Positions 22,024 to 31,760 are shown, counted from the stretch's first letter. The stretch: 64,000 bases of DNA from Azospirillum cavernae (GCF_003590795.1 NZ_QYUL01000002.1:1233001-1297000); one strand, 5' to 3'. Notes: a model not told the origin generated them from the sequence alone. Translations and numbers: made by a program.

Positions 22024-22325
22024 GCTGCTGTCCTCCGTAGGCCCCAGCGGACAAGAAAATCATCCGCATTTCTATTTTTATAACTTGCCGCAACTGTGCG
22101 TCAATCTGAGAAAACACTTATCAACATAAGGAAAATGCTTAGATCTAGAAGTATTTCTTCGTCGTCAGCCATGTCCGTGTGCTTGGTGTTTGTTTGGAAG
22201 GGCGTCGACCCGGTTGGCGGCGCGCGCTCTTGCGCCCCCACCCACCCGATTGCCAGCGCCCGCCGTCTGTGCGACGGTGGCGCTAAGATTTCCTTCACCA
22301 TGACGAAGCAGCCCGCGCCCGCGCC

Positions 22326-22589
22326 ATGTCGACGAACATCGAGGATCTCATCGCCAAGGCGATCAAGGACGCCGACAAGTCCTTTTTCAACGAGGATTAC
22401 GTCAAGCAGGCCAAGGCCGTGACCAACGCCTTGAAAAAGGCGGGGTATGAGGTCGCGCCGGTCAAGCCGCCCGAAGGGCTGGTGGAATGGGCCAAGGAGA
22501 ATATCCCCTTCGGTCGCCTGCGCCCATCGGAACTGATTACCCAAATGTACTCGATGATGGTCGAGAATGTGCGGCGGTTCGACAAGTAA
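22326..22589 (+). CDS. small conserved-looking unknown protein
   Basis: 87 residues, highly charged and helical: IEDLIAKAIKDADKSFFNED, then QAKAVTNALKKAGYEVAP and a C-terminal amphipathic helix (SELITQMYSMMVENVRRF). Codon use fits the host. No domain is recognised. It is 260 bp upstream of sdhC in the same direction but is separated by a candidate promoter, so it is probably not part of the sdh operon. No clear ribosome site is visible. Confidence 0.65.
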   Translation: MSTNIEDLIAKAIKDADKSFFNEDYVKQAKAVTNALKKAGYEVAPVKPPEGLVEWAKENIPFGRLRPSELITQMYSMMVENVRRFDK

Positions 22590-22704
22590 CGCGCGCCAGT
22601 CCTCAAGCGCCGCTTTTTGCTGGTAATACCACGAACAGCGAAGGCCGTTTCTTTTCAGCCACTTCCCGCGCCATGCCAAAATCGTCACATCCCGGCCCCC
22701 ACCG

Positions 22705-22733
22705 TTGACTCGGATGCTGCGGGAGCGTAATTC
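22705..22733 (+). promoter_or_regulatory. candidate sdh operon promoter
   Basis: TTGACT (22705-22710), a 17-bp spacer, then TAATTC (22728-22733), about 115 bp upstream of sdhC. The -35 is near consensus and the -10 is moderate. No operator is obvious. Confidence 0.4.
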
Positions 22734-22848
22734 ATTGCGCCAACCAATCGGAGCGGAAAACCGTTCCATCCCCAGGGCACGCACCACCCAGCCATCGCGG
22801 CGCTCGTCATGTCGCGCCGCGATCGGCCGCCGAACAGAGGACGACGCA

Positions 22849-23238
22849 ATGGCAAACGGCAGCGGTCGGCCGCTCTCCCCGCATCTTCAGATCTACAAAC
22901 TCCCGTTGACGGCGGTTTTGTCCATCACGCACCGCGTCACGGGCGTGGGGCTGGCCGTCGGCACCCTTCTCCTGACCTGGTGGCTGGTCGCCGCCGCCGT
23001 CAGCCCCGAAGCCTTCGCGCGCGCGCAGGGCTTCATCGGTTCAGGTTTCGGCCTGCTGCTGATGTTCGGCTGGTCGGCCGCGCTCTATTTCCACCTGTGC
23101 AACGGACTGCGCCATCTGGTGTGGGACGCGGGCAAGTCGTTCGAGCTGGCGGACGCCGAGCGCAACAACAAGATCGTGCTGGGCGCCGCCGCCGCCTTGA
23201 CCGTGCTGACGTGGGTCGTCGGCCTGGCCGTGTGGTGA
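22849..23238 (+). CDS. sdhC: succinate dehydrogenase cytochrome b556 subunit
   Basis: Membrane anchor subunit of complex II that, with SdhD, binds heme b and the quinone. It has 129 residues from [19 protein letters not shown], with three transmembrane helices. The family signature [11 protein letters not shown] is near residue 25, and the heme-ligand region [12 protein letters not shown] is present. Start 22849 follows AGAGGACGA; the frame is open further upstream but that part does not fit the family. First gene of sdhCDAB. Confidence 0.95.
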   Translation: MANGSGRPLSPHLQIYKLPLTAVLSITHRVTGVGLAVGTLLLTWWLVAAAVSPEAFARAQGFIGSGFGLLLMFGWSAALYFHLCNGLRHLVWDAGKSFELADAERNNKIVLGAAAALTVLTWVVGLAVW

Positions 23239-23249
23239 GGAGAGAACCC

Positions 23250-23645
23250 ATGACGTCCACCCCCTCAAATCTGCGTTCGCCGCTGGCTCACGCTCGCGGC
23301 CTCGGGTCGGCCAAGGACGGCACCGAACATTGGTGGAGCCAGCGTCTGACCGCCATCGCGCTGGTCCCGCTGACCATCTGGTTCGTGTTCGGCGTCATCC
23401 GCCATCTGGGGGCCGATTACGCGGCCTTCCACGCCTGGATCAAGTCGCCCTTTTCGGCGGTGATGATGATCCTCGTCGCCGTCGTCACCTTCCATCACGC
23501 CCAAGCGGGTTTGCAGGTGGTGATCGAGGACTATATCCACAGCGAGTGGCGGAAGCTGGCGGCGCTCATCGCCGTCAAATTCCTGTCCTTCGCGCTGGCG
23601 CTGGCCTGCGTGCTCGCCGTCGCCAAGATTTTCATCGGAGCCTGA
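23250..23645 (+). CDS. sdhD: succinate dehydrogenase membrane anchor subunit
   Basis: 131-residue second membrane anchor of complex II. A soluble N-terminus with [20 protein letters not shown] is followed by three transmembrane helices, with [17 protein letters not shown] carrying the heme/quinone-site residues. Start 23250 is preceded by GAGGAGAG and lies 11 bp after sdhC. Operon position and motifs make the call secure even though the SdhD family is poorly conserved. Confidence 0.94.
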   Translation: MTSTPSNLRSPLAHARGLGSAKDGTEHWWSQRLTAIALVPLTIWFVFGVIRHLGADYAAFHAWIKSPFSAVMMILVAVVTFHHAQAGLQVVIEDYIHSEWRKLAALIAVKFLSFALALACVLAVAKIFIGA

Positions 23646-23650
23646 CGACC

Positions 23651-25435
23651 ATGGCGACCGCCTATCAGATCATCGATCACACCTATGACGTCGTCGTCGT
23701 CGGCGCCGGCGGCGCGGGTTTGCGCGCCACCTTCGGCATGGCCGAAAAGGGCCTGAAGACGGCGTGCATCACCAAGGTGTTCCCCACGCGCAGCCACACG
23801 GTCGCCGCCCAGGGCGGCATCTCGGCGGCGCTCGGCAACATGGGCCCGGACGATTGGCGCTACCACATGTACGACACCGTCAAGGGGTCGGACTGGCTGG
23901 GCGACCAGGACGCCATTGAGTATATGTGCCGCGAGGCCATCCCGGCGATCATCGAGCTGGAGCATTACGGCGTGCCGTTCTCGCGCACCCCGGAAGGCAA
24001 GATTTACCAGCGCGCCTTCGGCGGCATGACCGCCGAATATGGCAAGACCCAGGCCTACCGCACCTGCGCCGCCGCCGACCGCACCGGCCACGCCATGCTG
24101 CACACGCTGTATCAGCAGTCGTTGAAGCATGAGGCCGAATTCTTCGTCGAGTATTTCGCGCTCGACCTCATCATGGAAGACGGCGTCTGCAAGGGCGTTC
24201 TCGCCTGGAACCTGGACGACGGCACCCTCCACCGCTTCCGTGGCCAGCTCGTCGTGCTGGCGACCGGCGGTTATGGCCGCGCTTACTTCTCGGCGACCTC
24301 GGCCCACACCTGCACCGGCGACGGCGGCGGCATGGTCCTGCGCGCCGGCCTGCCCTTGCAGGACATGGAGTTCGTGCAGTTCCACCCGACCGGCATCTAC
24401 GGCTCCGGCTGCCTCATCACCGAAGGCGTGCGCGGCGAGGGCGGTTATCTGACCAACTCGACCGGCGAACGCTTCATGGAGCGTTACGCGCCGTCGGCCA
24501 AGGATCTGGCGAGCCGCGACGTCGTGTCCCGCTCGATGACCATCGAGATCCGCGAGGGTCGCGGCGTTGGCGAGCACAAGGACCACATCCATCTGCATCT
24601 TGAGCATCTGCCGCCCGAGGTCATCCACCAGCGCCTGCCCGGCATCGCCGAGACGGCCAAGATCTTCGCGAACGTCGATGTCACCAAGGAGCCGATCCCG
24701 GTTCTGCCGACCGTCCATTACAACATGGGCGGCATCCCGACCAACTTCCGCTGCGAGGTCGTCAACCCGACCGCCGAGAACCCCGACCAGGTGGTTCCCG
24801 GCCTGATGGCGATTGGCGAAGCGGCTTGCGTGTCGGTCCATGGCGCGAACCGCCTTGGCTCGAACTCGCTGCTCGATCTGGTGGTGTTTGGCCGCTCTGC
24901 CGCCATCCGCGCCGCCGAGATCGTTCAGCCGGGCAAGACTCCGTCGGTCAAGGACAGCAGCACCGACGCGGCGCTGGAGCGGTTCGACCGCATCCGCAAC
25001 GCCAAGGGGTCGATCAAGTCCGCCGATCTGCGCCTGGAGATGCAGAAGACGATGCAGAACAACTGCGCCGTGTTCCGCACCGGCGAGGTTCTGAACGAGG
25101 GCGTCAAGCTCATCGATCAGGTCTTCGCCAAGAAGGGCGACATTTCGATCAGCGACCGTTCGCTGGTGTGGAATTCCGATCTGGTCGAGGCTTTGGAGCT
25201 GGACAACCTGCTCTATCAGGCCGTGGCCACCCTGCATTCGGCGGAAAACCGTCCGGAGAGCCGTGGCGCCCACGCGCGTGAGGATTATCCGAACCGCGAC
25301 GACGTGGATTGGATGAAGCACACAGCGATCTGGGTGGGCGAGGATGGCAAGACGACGTTCGGCTATCGTCCGGTCCATCTCTACACGCTGACCGACGAGG
25401 TCCAGGTGTTCCCGCCGAAGCCCCGCGTGTACTAA
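23651..25435 (+). CDS. sdhA: succinate dehydrogenase flavoprotein subunit
   Basis: Covalent-FAD catalytic subunit oxidising succinate to fumarate. It has 594 residues, full length. FAD-binding [16 protein letters not shown] is at the N-terminus, the flavinylation His lies in [10 protein letters not shown], the active-site region is [20 protein letters not shown], and [20 protein letters not shown] is also present. It is 5 bp from sdhD, so tightly coupled. Confidence 0.98.
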   Translation: MATAYQIIDHTYDVVVVGAGGAGLRATFGMAEKGLKTACITKVFPTRSHTVAAQGGISAALGNMGPDDWRYHMYDTVKGSDWLGDQDAIEYMCREAIPAIIELEHYGVPFSRTPEGKIYQRAFGGMTAEYGKTQAYRTCAAADRTGHAMLHTLYQQSLKHEAEFFVEYFALDLIMEDGVCKGVLAWNLDDGTLHRFRGQLVVLATGGYGRAYFSATSAHTCTGDGGGMVLRAGLPLQDMEFVQFHPTGIYGSGCLITEGVRGEGGYLTNSTGERFMERYAPSAKDLASRDVVSRSMTIEIREGRGVGEHKDHIHLHLEHLPPEVIHQRLPGIAETAKIFANVDVTKEPIPVLPTVHYNMGGIPTNFRCEVVNPTAENPDQVVPGLMAIGEAACVSVHGANRLGSNSLLDLVVFGRSAAIRAAEIVQPGKTPSVKDSSTDAALERFDRIRNAKGSIKSADLRLEMQKTMQNNCAVFRTGEVLNEGVKLIDQVFAKKGDISISDRSLVWNSDLVEALELDNLLYQAVATLHSAENRPESRGAHAREDYPNRDDVDWMKHTAIWVGEDGKTTFGYRPVHLYTLTDEVQVFPPKPRVY

Positions 25436-25463
25436 GGCCCCGCTCAAGGCAAGGATAGCAACC

Positions 25464-26240
25464 ATGGTCGAATTGAACCTGCCCGCCAACTCCAAGGTCG
25501 GTGTCGGCAAGACCATCAACGTCGCGAACGGCGCCAAGCGGGCGAAGACCTTCAAGATCTACCGCTGGAGCCCAGACGACGGCCAGAACCCGCGCGTCGA
25601 CACCTACATCGTCGACCTCGACAAGTTCGGACCGATGATCCTCGACGCGATCATCTACATCAAGAACCAGGTCGACAGCACGCTGACCTTCCGCCGCTCT
25701 TGCCGTGAAGGCATTTGCGGGTCGTGCGCGATGAACATCGACGGCGCGAACACGCTGGCCTGCCTGAAGGCCATCGAGGATGTGAAGGGCGACGTCACGA
25801 TCTACCCGCTGCCGCACATGCCGGTGGTCAAGGATCTGGTCCCCGACCTGAACCATGTCTACGCGCAGCTCGCCTCGATCAAGCCGTGGTTGCAGACGCA
25901 ATCCCCGGCCCCGAGCCGCGAGCGGCTGCAATCGCCCGAAGACCGCGCCAAGCTGGACGGCCTTTACGAGTGTATCCTGTGCTTCTGCTGCTCGACCTCC
26001 TGCCCCAGCTATTGGTGGAACGGCGACCGTTACCTCGGCCCGTCGATCCTCCTGCAAGCCTACCGCTGGATCGTCGACAGCCGTGACGAGATGACGGGCG
26101 AACGCCTCGACAATCTTGAGGATCCGTTCCGTCTCTACCGTTGCCACACCATCATGAACTGCACCAAGGCGTGCCCGAAGGGTCTCAACCCCGCCAAGGC
26201 CATCGCCGAGATCAAGAAGCTGATGGTGGTTCGCCGCTGA
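25464..26240 (+). CDS. sdhB: succinate dehydrogenase iron-sulfur subunit
   Basis: 258 residues carrying the three clusters that pass electrons from FAD to quinone: 2Fe-2S ([10 protein letters not shown] with a later LAC), 4Fe-4S ([16 protein letters not shown]) and 3Fe-4S ([17 protein letters not shown]). All Cys ligands are present. It is the last gene of sdhCDAB and is followed by a good terminator. Confidence 0.98.
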   Translation: MVELNLPANSKVGVGKTINVANGAKRAKTFKIYRWSPDDGQNPRVDTYIVDLDKFGPMILDAIIYIKNQVDSTLTFRRSCREGICGSCAMNIDGANTLACLKAIEDVKGDVTIYPLPHMPVVKDLVPDLNHVYAQLASIKPWLQTQSPAPSRERLQSPEDRAKLDGLYECILCFCCSTSCPSYWWNGDRYLGPSILLQAYRWIVDSRDEMTGERLDNLEDPFRLYRCHTIMNCTKACPKGLNPAKAIAEIKKLMVVRR

Positions 26241-26272
26241 TCCCAACCCGCAAGGGTGGGTTCTGACGCAAA

Positions 26273-26302
26273 CGAGGCGCTCCGCAAGGGGCGCCTCGTT
26301 TT
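26273..26302 (+). terminator. sdh operon terminator
   Basis: CGAGGCGC (26273-26280) pairs with GCGCCTCG (26291-26298), followed by TTTTGCGTTTT. It lies 32 bp after the sdhB stop. Confidence 0.8.
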
Positions 26303-26458
26303 GCGTTTTGCGGTTTGGCCGTTCGGGAGTGGGGTGCGCGCTTTTTGGGCAGGATGCCCGCGTCGTCGTCGGTTGACCGGGGGCGGGGAGGGGGTATGCT
26401 CGACGGGCAATCAGCGTTTGACGCGCAAGACCAAGGCCAAGAGAGGGAAGGAACGATT

Positions 26459-27307
26459 ATGGGCGGCACACCGGGGCAGGCGTGGAGTTGGGTTCAGGGC
26501 GCGTGGGTCGAGGGCAATCCCCCCATCGTCGGGCCGCTGTCGCACGCGCTGTGGCTGGCGTCGGCGGTGTTCGACGGCGCCCGCGCCTTCCAGGGCGTCG
26601 CCCCCGATCTGGATTTGCATTGCGCCCGCTCCATCCGCTCGGCCATCGCCATGGGGCTGGCCCCGATGGTGACGGCGGGCGAGATCGAAGAATTGTGCTG
26701 GGACGGCATCCGCCGCTTCCCCAAGGACGCCGAACTCTACATCCGCCCGATGTTCTACGCGGAGGAGGGGTTCGTCTCTCCCGATCCAGACACCACCCGC
26801 TTTGTGCTGTCGGTCTATGAGGATCCGTTGCCCAAGCCGACCGGCTTCGCCGCCTGCGTCTCCACCCGCCGCCGCCCGCTTCCCAGCATGGCCCCGACCG
26901 AGGCCAAGGCCGCTTGCCTCTACCCCAACGCCGGTTTGGCCCTGGTCGAGGCGCGCAAGCGCGGCTTCCAAAGCGCCATCATGCTGGACGCCATCGGCAA
27001 TGTGGCGGAGTTCGCCACGGCGAATCTGTTCATCGCCAAGGACGGCGTGGCGCGCACCCCGGTTCCCAACGGCTGTTTCCTGAACGGCATCACCCGCCAG
27101 CGCATCATCGCCCTGCTGCGCGCCGATGGCGTCACGGTCGAGGAAGTCACCCTGACCCCCGACGACGTGCTGAGCGCCGACGAGGTGTTTTCCACCGGCA
27201 ACCATTCCAAATGCGTGCCGGTGACGAAGGTGGAACACCGCGAATTCGCGCCGGGTCCGGTTTTCGCGCGGGCGCGGGCGCTTTACTGGGAATACGCCTT
27301 CCGCTGA
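26459..27307 (+). CDS. branched-chain amino acid aminotransferase family protein
   Basis: PLP-dependent fold-type IV aminotransferase of 282 residues. It opens with the family-typical SAVFDGARAFQGVAPDLDLH; the PLP lysine is expected in APTEAKAACLYPNAGLALVEA. Further family features are ELYIRPMFYAE, and a C-terminal EFATANLFIAKDGVARTPVPN followed by GCFLNGITRQRII. Start 26459 follows GGAAGGA. It may act on branched-chain keto acids or be a related 4-amino-4-deoxychorismate lyase-type enzyme; BCAT is favoured by the N-terminus. Its 3' end overlaps the opposite-strand 27283 gene by 25 bp. Confidence 0.88.
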   Translation: MGGTPGQAWSWVQGAWVEGNPPIVGPLSHALWLASAVFDGARAFQGVAPDLDLHCARSIRSAIAMGLAPMVTAGEIEELCWDGIRRFPKDAELYIRPMFYAEEGFVSPDPDTTRFVLSVYEDPLPKPTGFAACVSTRRRPLPSMAPTEAKAACLYPNAGLALVEARKRGFQSAIMLDAIGNVAEFATANLFIAKDGVARTPVPNGCFLNGITRQRIIALLRADGVTVEEVTLTPDDVLSADEVFSTGNHSKCVPVTKVEHREFAPGPVFARARALYWEYAFR

Positions 27308-27669
27308 TCGGCCTGTTGCGGATTGGCGTCGTCGAGGCGCAGGCGGATGGCGGCGTTCCGGTGATGGGCCAGCGTGGCGCAGAGACGGGCGAGCCACGCG
27401 TCGCGCAAACAGGCGCGGGCGGGCAGGGCGGCGCGGCGGCGGGCCGTCGCCAGCCGGGCGTCCGCCGCCAATCGCTCGTTCAGGGCGAGGGCGGCGGCCC
27501 GGCGCAGGGCGTTGGCCTTGACCGCTCCGCCGAGCGTGGCGACGCGCAAAGCCTCGCGCGGCGGCGCGCCGTCGTAGCGGCGGTGCAGATCGGTCAGGCT
27601 GGAATCGCCGATGGCGTCGTCGGTGCGGACCATGCGGGCTTGGTTACGCCCGCTGGACCGCTCAATCAA
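27283..27669 (-). CDS. small Ala/Arg-rich unknown protein
   Basis: 128 residues, or 116 if translation starts at 27633 (MVRTDDAIGD). It is rich in Ala, Arg and Leu with a helical middle (RRAAALALNERLAADARLATARRRAALPARA). No domain is recognised. It lies 32 bp downstream of the S24 repressor on the same strand, so the two may be cotranscribed. Composition is close to what chance frames look like in this GC-rich DNA, so the gene is only moderately supported. Confidence 0.4.
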   Translation of the reverse strand: MIERSSGRNQARMVRTDDAIGDSSLTDLHRRYDGAPPREALRVATLGGAVKANALRRAAALALNERLAADARLATARRRAALPARACLRDAWLARLCATLAHHRNAAIRLRLDDANPQQADQRKAYSQ

Positions 27670-27701
27670 GGAAATTTATCCTAAAACAGCCAGCGGTCCG
27701 C

Positions 27702-28334
27702 TCACTGGCTGGCCCAGATGATGCGCGCCATCCAGGCGATGTCGCCGCGTTGGATGGTGCGGTCGGGGTGGGCGCGGTTGATCGACAGCAGTTCAATGCG
27801 TGTGGCGGTTTCGCGGATCAACTGCTTGGCCATCACCTCGCCGCCGCGCGTGCGGACGACGACGCGGTCGTTGCGGCGGATTTGCGCGGCGGGCGACACG
27901 ATGATGGTGTCGCCGTCGCGGTAGACCGGCTCCATGCTGTCGCCAGCAATTTCCAGCGCGTAGGCCTGTGGGTCGCCCAAGCTGGGGAACAGCAGCTCGT
28001 CCCAGCCGGTTCCGACGGGGAAACCGGCGTCATCGAAATAACCGGCGCTGCCCGCCTGGGCGTAGCCGATGACCGGAACCCGCTGAAAGGTGCCGGGACC
28101 GGCGCCCTCGCCAATCAACGACACGAAATCCGGCAGCGACACGCTGGTCGCGTCCAGCACCTTGGAGATGCTTTCGGTCGAGGGCCAGCGGAGCTTGCCG
28201 TCGCCGGTCGTCCGTTTGCTTTTGTTGAAGGTGGTCGGATCCAGTCCGGCGCGCCGTGCCAGACCCGACGCGGAAAGGCCGCTTTGCGCCGCGAGGCGAT
28301 CAATGGCCCGCCAGATGTCCGTGTGTTTCAGCAT
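27702..28334 (-). CDS. LexA/S24-type transcriptional repressor
   Basis: 210-residue phage-repressor-like regulator. Residues 1-70 form an N-terminal helix-turn-helix (AAQSGLSASGLARRAGLDPTTF). The C-terminal S24 autopeptidase domain has a probable Ala-Gly cleavage site in VIGYAQAGSAGYF, the catalytic Ser in AGDSMEPVYRDGDTIIV and the catalytic Lys in GEVMAKQLI. RecA-stimulated self-cleavage is the family expectation. A perfect SOS box lies 77 bp upstream. It may be the old repressor of the relic phage module that follows, or a chromosomal C2-type regulator. Confidence 0.9.
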   Translation of the reverse strand: MLKHTDIWRAIDRLAAQSGLSASGLARRAGLDPTTFNKSKRTTGDGKLRWPSTESISKVLDATSVSLPDFVSLIGEGAGPGTFQRVPVIGYAQAGSAGYFDDAGFPVGTGWDELLFPSLGDPQAYALEIAGDSMEPVYRDGDTIIVSPAAQIRRNDRVVVRTRGGEVMAKQLIRETATRIELLSINRAHPDRTIQRGDIAWMARIIWASQ

Positions 28335-28410
28335 GGGACGATAATCACATAAACGCGCAACGCCGTCCCTAGGAACTTTTTCATAAAATCATTGACGTCT
28401 GGGAGAATAA

Positions 28411-28425
28411 GAACAAAAAAAGAAC
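28411..28425 (-). promoter_or_regulatory. SOS (LexA) box
   Basis: GAAC-AAAAAAA-GAAC, a perfect match to the alphaproteobacterial LexA box (GTTC-N7-GTTC on the other strand). It lies between the S24 repressor (minus) and the relic phage genes (plus), closer to the repressor start. It suggests LexA control of the repressor or of the intergenic promoters. Confidence 0.7.
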
Positions 28426-28548
28426 AGGAACGCCACCATCCCGGGAAAAAACCGGCGACGGTGGCCGATGTTGGGGCGCGCGGTTGGGAAACAATGCTTC
28501 GGCAAGGCTCCCGCCGCCCGATCCCCGCTTGATTGATGGAGACCTCCC

Positions 28549-28962
28549 ATGCCGTGCCAGTCCGTCGCCGCCACGTCCCCCCGTCCGTCCCCGCCGTCGG
28601 GCGGTGCGATTCTCCGGGGGAGCGACCCTTACCGCATCGACGGCACGCCCTTTGACAGCGCGGAAGAAGCGTGGTTCTGGTCGCTCCAGGCGGAAGACGC
28701 CAAGGCGGCGGGCGCCCGCGTGGTCGCCGGGCGCGGGCTGGTGCAGCGCCCTTGCGAACCGGCGGACGTGATGCGGGCGGTGGATCGCCTGTACCGCAGC
28801 CGCGCCCTGCTGCGCGACCATCTGCATGTGCTGGCCCATTACGGGCGGCGGCTCAGCGCCCCGGATCCCGAACGCTTCCGCGAACAGCGCGCCCATGTTC
28901 TGTGGGGCGAGGCGTTCGACCGGCTGACGCCGATCCTGCGCGACAAGGGCATCGTGCGATGA
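28549..28962 (+). CDS. relic phage module: unknown protein 1
   Basis: 137 residues, soluble, with a helical centre (EPADVMRAVDRLYRSRALLRDHLHVLAHYGRRL) and EEAWFWSLQAEDAKAAGARV. I do not recognise a named family. It starts the five-gene head module: the next gene overlaps its stop by 4 bp (ATGA), and the portal gene follows. Context indicates a phage-derived protein, possibly regulatory or packaging related. Confidence 0.7.
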   Translation: MPCQSVAATSPRPSPPSGGAILRGSDPYRIDGTPFDSAEEAWFWSLQAEDAKAAGARVVAGRGLVQRPCEPADVMRAVDRLYRSRALLRDHLHVLAHYGRRLSAPDPERFREQRAHVLWGEAFDRLTPILRDKGIVR

Positions 28963-29369
28963 GCCATCCGCCCGCCGCCGCGCCGTCCATGGCGACGGCG
29001 CCCCGCCCGCCCGCCGCCTGGGTGGTGTTTCGGGGGGAATCGCCGCTGTGGTGGCTGCGCCTCCTCAAGCCGGGCTTCCGTCATTGCCTGGCCTTGCTGA
29101 ACGACGGGCGCTGTTGGGTGGTGGTCGATCCGCTCGCCCCCTTCACCGACGTCACCGTCCTGGATCTGCCGCCAGCCTTCGATTTGCCGGGCTGGTATCG
29201 CGATCAAGGGCTGGCCGTGGTCGCCGCCCCGCTGCGGCGCGGCCTGACCCGCCCGGCCCCCTGGGCGCCCTTCACCTGCGTGGAGGCGGTCAAGCGGCTG
29301 CTTGGCCTGCACGCCCCGCTGGTCCTGACGCCTTGGCAACTGCACCGCCGTCTGACCCGTGCCGCCTGA
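28959..29369 (+). CDS. relic phage module: unknown protein 2
   Basis: 136 residues starting MSHPPAAAPSMATAP, translationally coupled to the previous gene by an ATGA overlap. ESPLWWLRLLKPGFRHCLAL and FTCVEAVKRLLGLHAPLVLT are reminiscent of small proteins encoded just upstream of podovirus-type portals. With one His in PGFRHC and one Cys in FTCVEA, a cysteine-peptidase-like fold is conceivable but unproven. Confidence 0.7.
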   Translation: MSHPPAAAPSMATAPRPPAAWVVFRGESPLWWLRLLKPGFRHCLALLNDGRCWVVVDPLAPFTDVTVLDLPPAFDLPGWYRDQGLAVVAAPLRRGLTRPAPWAPFTCVEAVKRLLGLHAPLVLTPWQLHRRLTRAA

Positions 29370-29406
29370 CCAGCGCCGCCGCCAGCGTTTGAGGGAGAGC
29401 TTCATC

Positions 29407-30381
29407 ATGACCGATCACGCCGTACCCCCGCCCTCACGTTTCCCGCCTCTTGGCGACGCGGACTCGTCCGGCCCGCAAACCCTGCTGGACCGCTACCGGG
29501 CGGCGCGCGAACGCCGGTCCGTCTGGGAAAGTCACTGGCAGGACTGCTACGACCACGCCTTGCCGAACGGCCAGCCCTTTCGCGGCGGCGGCACGCCGGG
29601 CGAAAAGCGGGTGGACCGCCTGTTCGACGGCACGGCTCCCGACGCGGTGGAGCAGCTCGCCGCCAGCCTGTTGTCGGAGTTGACGCCGCCCTGGTCGCGC
29701 TGGTTCGGCTTTCAGCCCGGCCCAGCCTTGACCGGGGCGGAGCGCGACCGCATCGCCCCGATGCTCGACCGCGCCGCCGGGATCGTCCAGGCGCATTTCG
29801 ACCGCTCCAACTTCGCGGTGGAGGTGCATCAGGCGTTCCTCGACCTCGTGACCGTCGGCACCGCCAGCCTGCTGATGGAGGAGGCCGCGCCCGGCGCGCC
29901 GTCCAGCCTGCGCTTCACCGCCGTGCCGCTGGCCGAAGCGGTGCTGGAGGAGGGGCCGGACGGCCGTCTTGACGCCACCTTCCGCCGCAGTGAGGCGACG
30001 CTCGCCCAAATCCTCCACCGCTTCCCCGCCGCCGATCTGCCCGAGGAGTTGCGCAAGCGCGGCGCCGACGAACCCGAAGGCCGTTTCCCGCTGGTCGAAG
30101 CGGTGTTGCCCGATGGTCTGGCCTATCGCTGGGGCGTGGTGCTGGACAGCGGTCTGGCCGATCCGTCCTGGCTGGCGCAGGGGCGCTTCGCCCAATCGCC
30201 CTTCGTCAATTTCCGCTGGTTGAAGGCGCCGGGCGAAACCTATGGCCGCTCCCCGGTGATGAAGTCGTTGCCCGACATCAAAACCGCCAACAAGGTGGTC
30301 GAACTGGTCCTGAAAAACGCCTCCATCGCCGTCACCGGCATCTGGCAGGCTCGTGATTTATCTTTTCCGGTGCTTGCGTGA
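29407..30381 (+). CDS. phage head-tail connector (portal), N-terminal fragment split by insertion
   Basis: N-terminal 314 codons of a T7-like head-to-tail connecting (portal) protein: RYRAARERRSVWESHWQDCY, GEKRVDRLFDGTAPDAVEQL, LLSELTPPWSRWF and SPVMKSLPDIKTANKVVEL are typical of that family. The start follows GAGGGAGAG. Native sequence ends at the 13-bp repeat (30338-30350); the last ten codons are element DNA. Joining 29407-30350 to 47226-47883 gives one open frame of 1602 nt, 533 residues, the expected family length. So the gene was intact before insertion. Confidence 0.88.
   Translation: MTDHAVPPPSRFPPLGDADSSGPQTLLDRYRAARERRSVWESHWQDCYDHALPNGQPFRGGGTPGEKRVDRLFDGTAPDAVEQLAASLLSELTPPWSRWFGFQPGPALTGAERDRIAPMLDRAAGIVQAHFDRSNFAVEVHQAFLDLVTVGTASLLMEEAAPGAPSSLRFTAVPLAEAVLEEGPDGRLDATFRRSEATLAQILHRFPAADLPEELRKRGADEPEGRFPLVEAVLPDGLAYRWGVVLDSGLADPSWLAQGRFAQSPFVNFRWLKAPGETYGRSPVMKSLPDIKTANKVVELVLKNASIAVTGIWQARDLSFPVLA
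30338..30350 (+). repeat. attL core, 13-bp direct repeat
   Basis: GCATCTGGCAGGC, identical to 47213-47225. The left copy sits in the portal codons Gly-Ile-Trp-Gln-Ala. It marks the crossover site of the integrase. Confidence 0.85.
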
Positions 30382-30477
30382 GCTTTCCGGGATTGGCTAG
30401 ACCCATTGATTTGTCTCGGTTTTCGGCAGAATAGTAGGTCAGCGATACGCCGGGAAAACTCGCGCATTTTCCGCCGC

Positions 30478-30499
30478 CTGCTTACATGGCGCTTACATG
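30478..30499 (+). promoter_or_regulatory. integrase arm-type sites, left
   Basis: Two GCTTACATG units 11 bp apart, identical over 22 bp to 47134-47155 near the other end and in the same orientation. Paired short direct repeats close to both ends are the expected arm-type binding sites of a tyrosine integrase. The left pair ends 13 bp before the integrase ATG, so bound integrase could repress its own gene. Confidence 0.7.
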
Positions 30500-30512
30500 G
30501 AGACGCCACCCC

Positions 30513-31760
30513 ATGCCGAAGATCACGAAAAAGCTGGTCGATGCCACCACCGCCGATGGACGGACGCGCTTCCTCTGGGATGACGAATTGCCGGGCTTCG
30601 GCTTCTGCGTCACGGTGGCCGGGGCGAAGTCCTACGTGGCGCAATATCGCTTCGGTGGCCGGTCCCGCCGGATGACCGTCGCCCGCCATGGCGTCATGAC
30701 CCCAGACGAGGCCCGCAAAGAGGCGCGCTTGATCCTGGCGGACGTGGCGCGCGGCCTGGACCCGGCGGAGCGGCGCATCGAACAGCGGCGCGACCTCACC
30801 GTGTCCGAGCTGTGCGACCTCTATGTGTCCGAGGGGATGACCACCAAGAAGCCATCCACCATCGCCACCGACAAGGGGAAGCTCGCGCGCCACGTCAAGC
30901 CGCTGCTGGGCAAACGTCTGCTGCGGTCCATCGTCCGCGCGGACATCGAGCGGTTCCAGGCGGACGTTGCGACTGGCAAGACCGCCGCCGACATCAAGGG
31001 CGGGTTCAAGTCCCGCTCGACTGTGACCGGCGGCCGGGGGGCTGCCGCCCGTGTGCTGGGGCTGCTGTCTGGTGTGTTTCAGTTCGCCGTGAACCGCGAC
31101 CTGCGGCCGGACAACCCGGTGCGGGGCGTGAAGCGGTTCGCCGATAAGAAGTGCGAGCGGTTCCTGTCGCCGGCCGAGATGGCGCGGCTTGGCAAGGCGC
31201 TGACGGACTTGATCGACGAAGGCGCCAATCCGGTTGCCGTCAACGTCGCGCGCCTGCTGGCGCTCACCGGCTGCCGACGCGGCGAGATCACGGGTTTGCG
31301 CTGGGAGTGGGTGGATTGGGATCGGGCGTGCATCCGCTTCCCCGACTCGAAGACGGGCGCCAAGGTGGTTCCGCTGGGGGCTGCCGCGCTGGGGCTGCTG
31401 ACCGCTTTGCAAGGGGAGGCGCGCACCGGCTCCGTGTTCCCTGGCCGGGGGCGCGACGGCACCACCACCGCCGTGTGGAAGGTGTGGGACAAGGCTCGGC
31501 AGCGCGCCGAGTTGCCGGGGGTGCGCATTCACGATCTGCGGCACAGCTTCGCCAGCGTCGGCGCGTCCGGTGGTGACAGCCTTGTGGTGATTGGTGCCTT
31601 GCTTGGGCACCGGGACACCACCACCACGGCCCGCTATGCCCATCTGTCGAACGATCCGCTGAAGGCCGCCGCCGACCGCATCGCCGGGACCATCGCCGCC
31701 GCGATGAAGGGTGAGACCACCGACAACGTGGTGCCGTTGTCCAAGGTCGCGAAGCGGTAG
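30513..31760 (+). CDS. int: tyrosine-type site-specific integrase
   Basis: 415-residue P4/DUF4102-type integrase. The N-terminal domain (MPKITKKLVDATTADGRTRF through PDEARKEARLILADVARGLD) is followed by a SAM-like core-binding domain and a C-terminal catalytic domain with Arg in ALTGCRRGEITGLRW, HDLRHSFASVG, LGHRDTTTTARYAHL (nucleophile Tyr). All catalytic residues are visible. Start 30513 fits the family N-terminus; 30486 would add nine residues read from the arm-site repeat. It is the first gene of the element, next to attL, as in P4-type elements. Confidence 0.95.
   Translation: MPKITKKLVDATTADGRTRFLWDDELPGFGFCVTVAGAKSYVAQYRFGGRSRRMTVARHGVMTPDEARKEARLILADVARGLDPAERRIEQRRDLTVSELCDLYVSEGMTTKKPSTIATDKGKLARHVKPLLGKRLLRSIVRADIERFQADVATGKTAADIKGGFKSRSTVTGGRGAAARVLGLLSGVFQFAVNRDLRPDNPVRGVKRFADKKCERFLSPAEMARLGKALTDLIDEGANPVAVNVARLLALTGCRRGEITGLRWEWVDWDRACIRFPDSKTGAKVVPLGAAALGLLTALQGEARTGSVFPGRGRDGTTTAVWKVWDKARQRAELPGVRIHDLRHSFASVGASGGDSLVVIGALLGHRDTTTTARYAHLSNDPLKAAADRIAGTIAAAMKGETTDNVVPLSKVAKR

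Noticed and set aside
28549..29369. Terminase genes of the relic phage module
   Set aside because: The two small genes before the split portal have no ATPase or nuclease motif, so they are not TerS/TerL.
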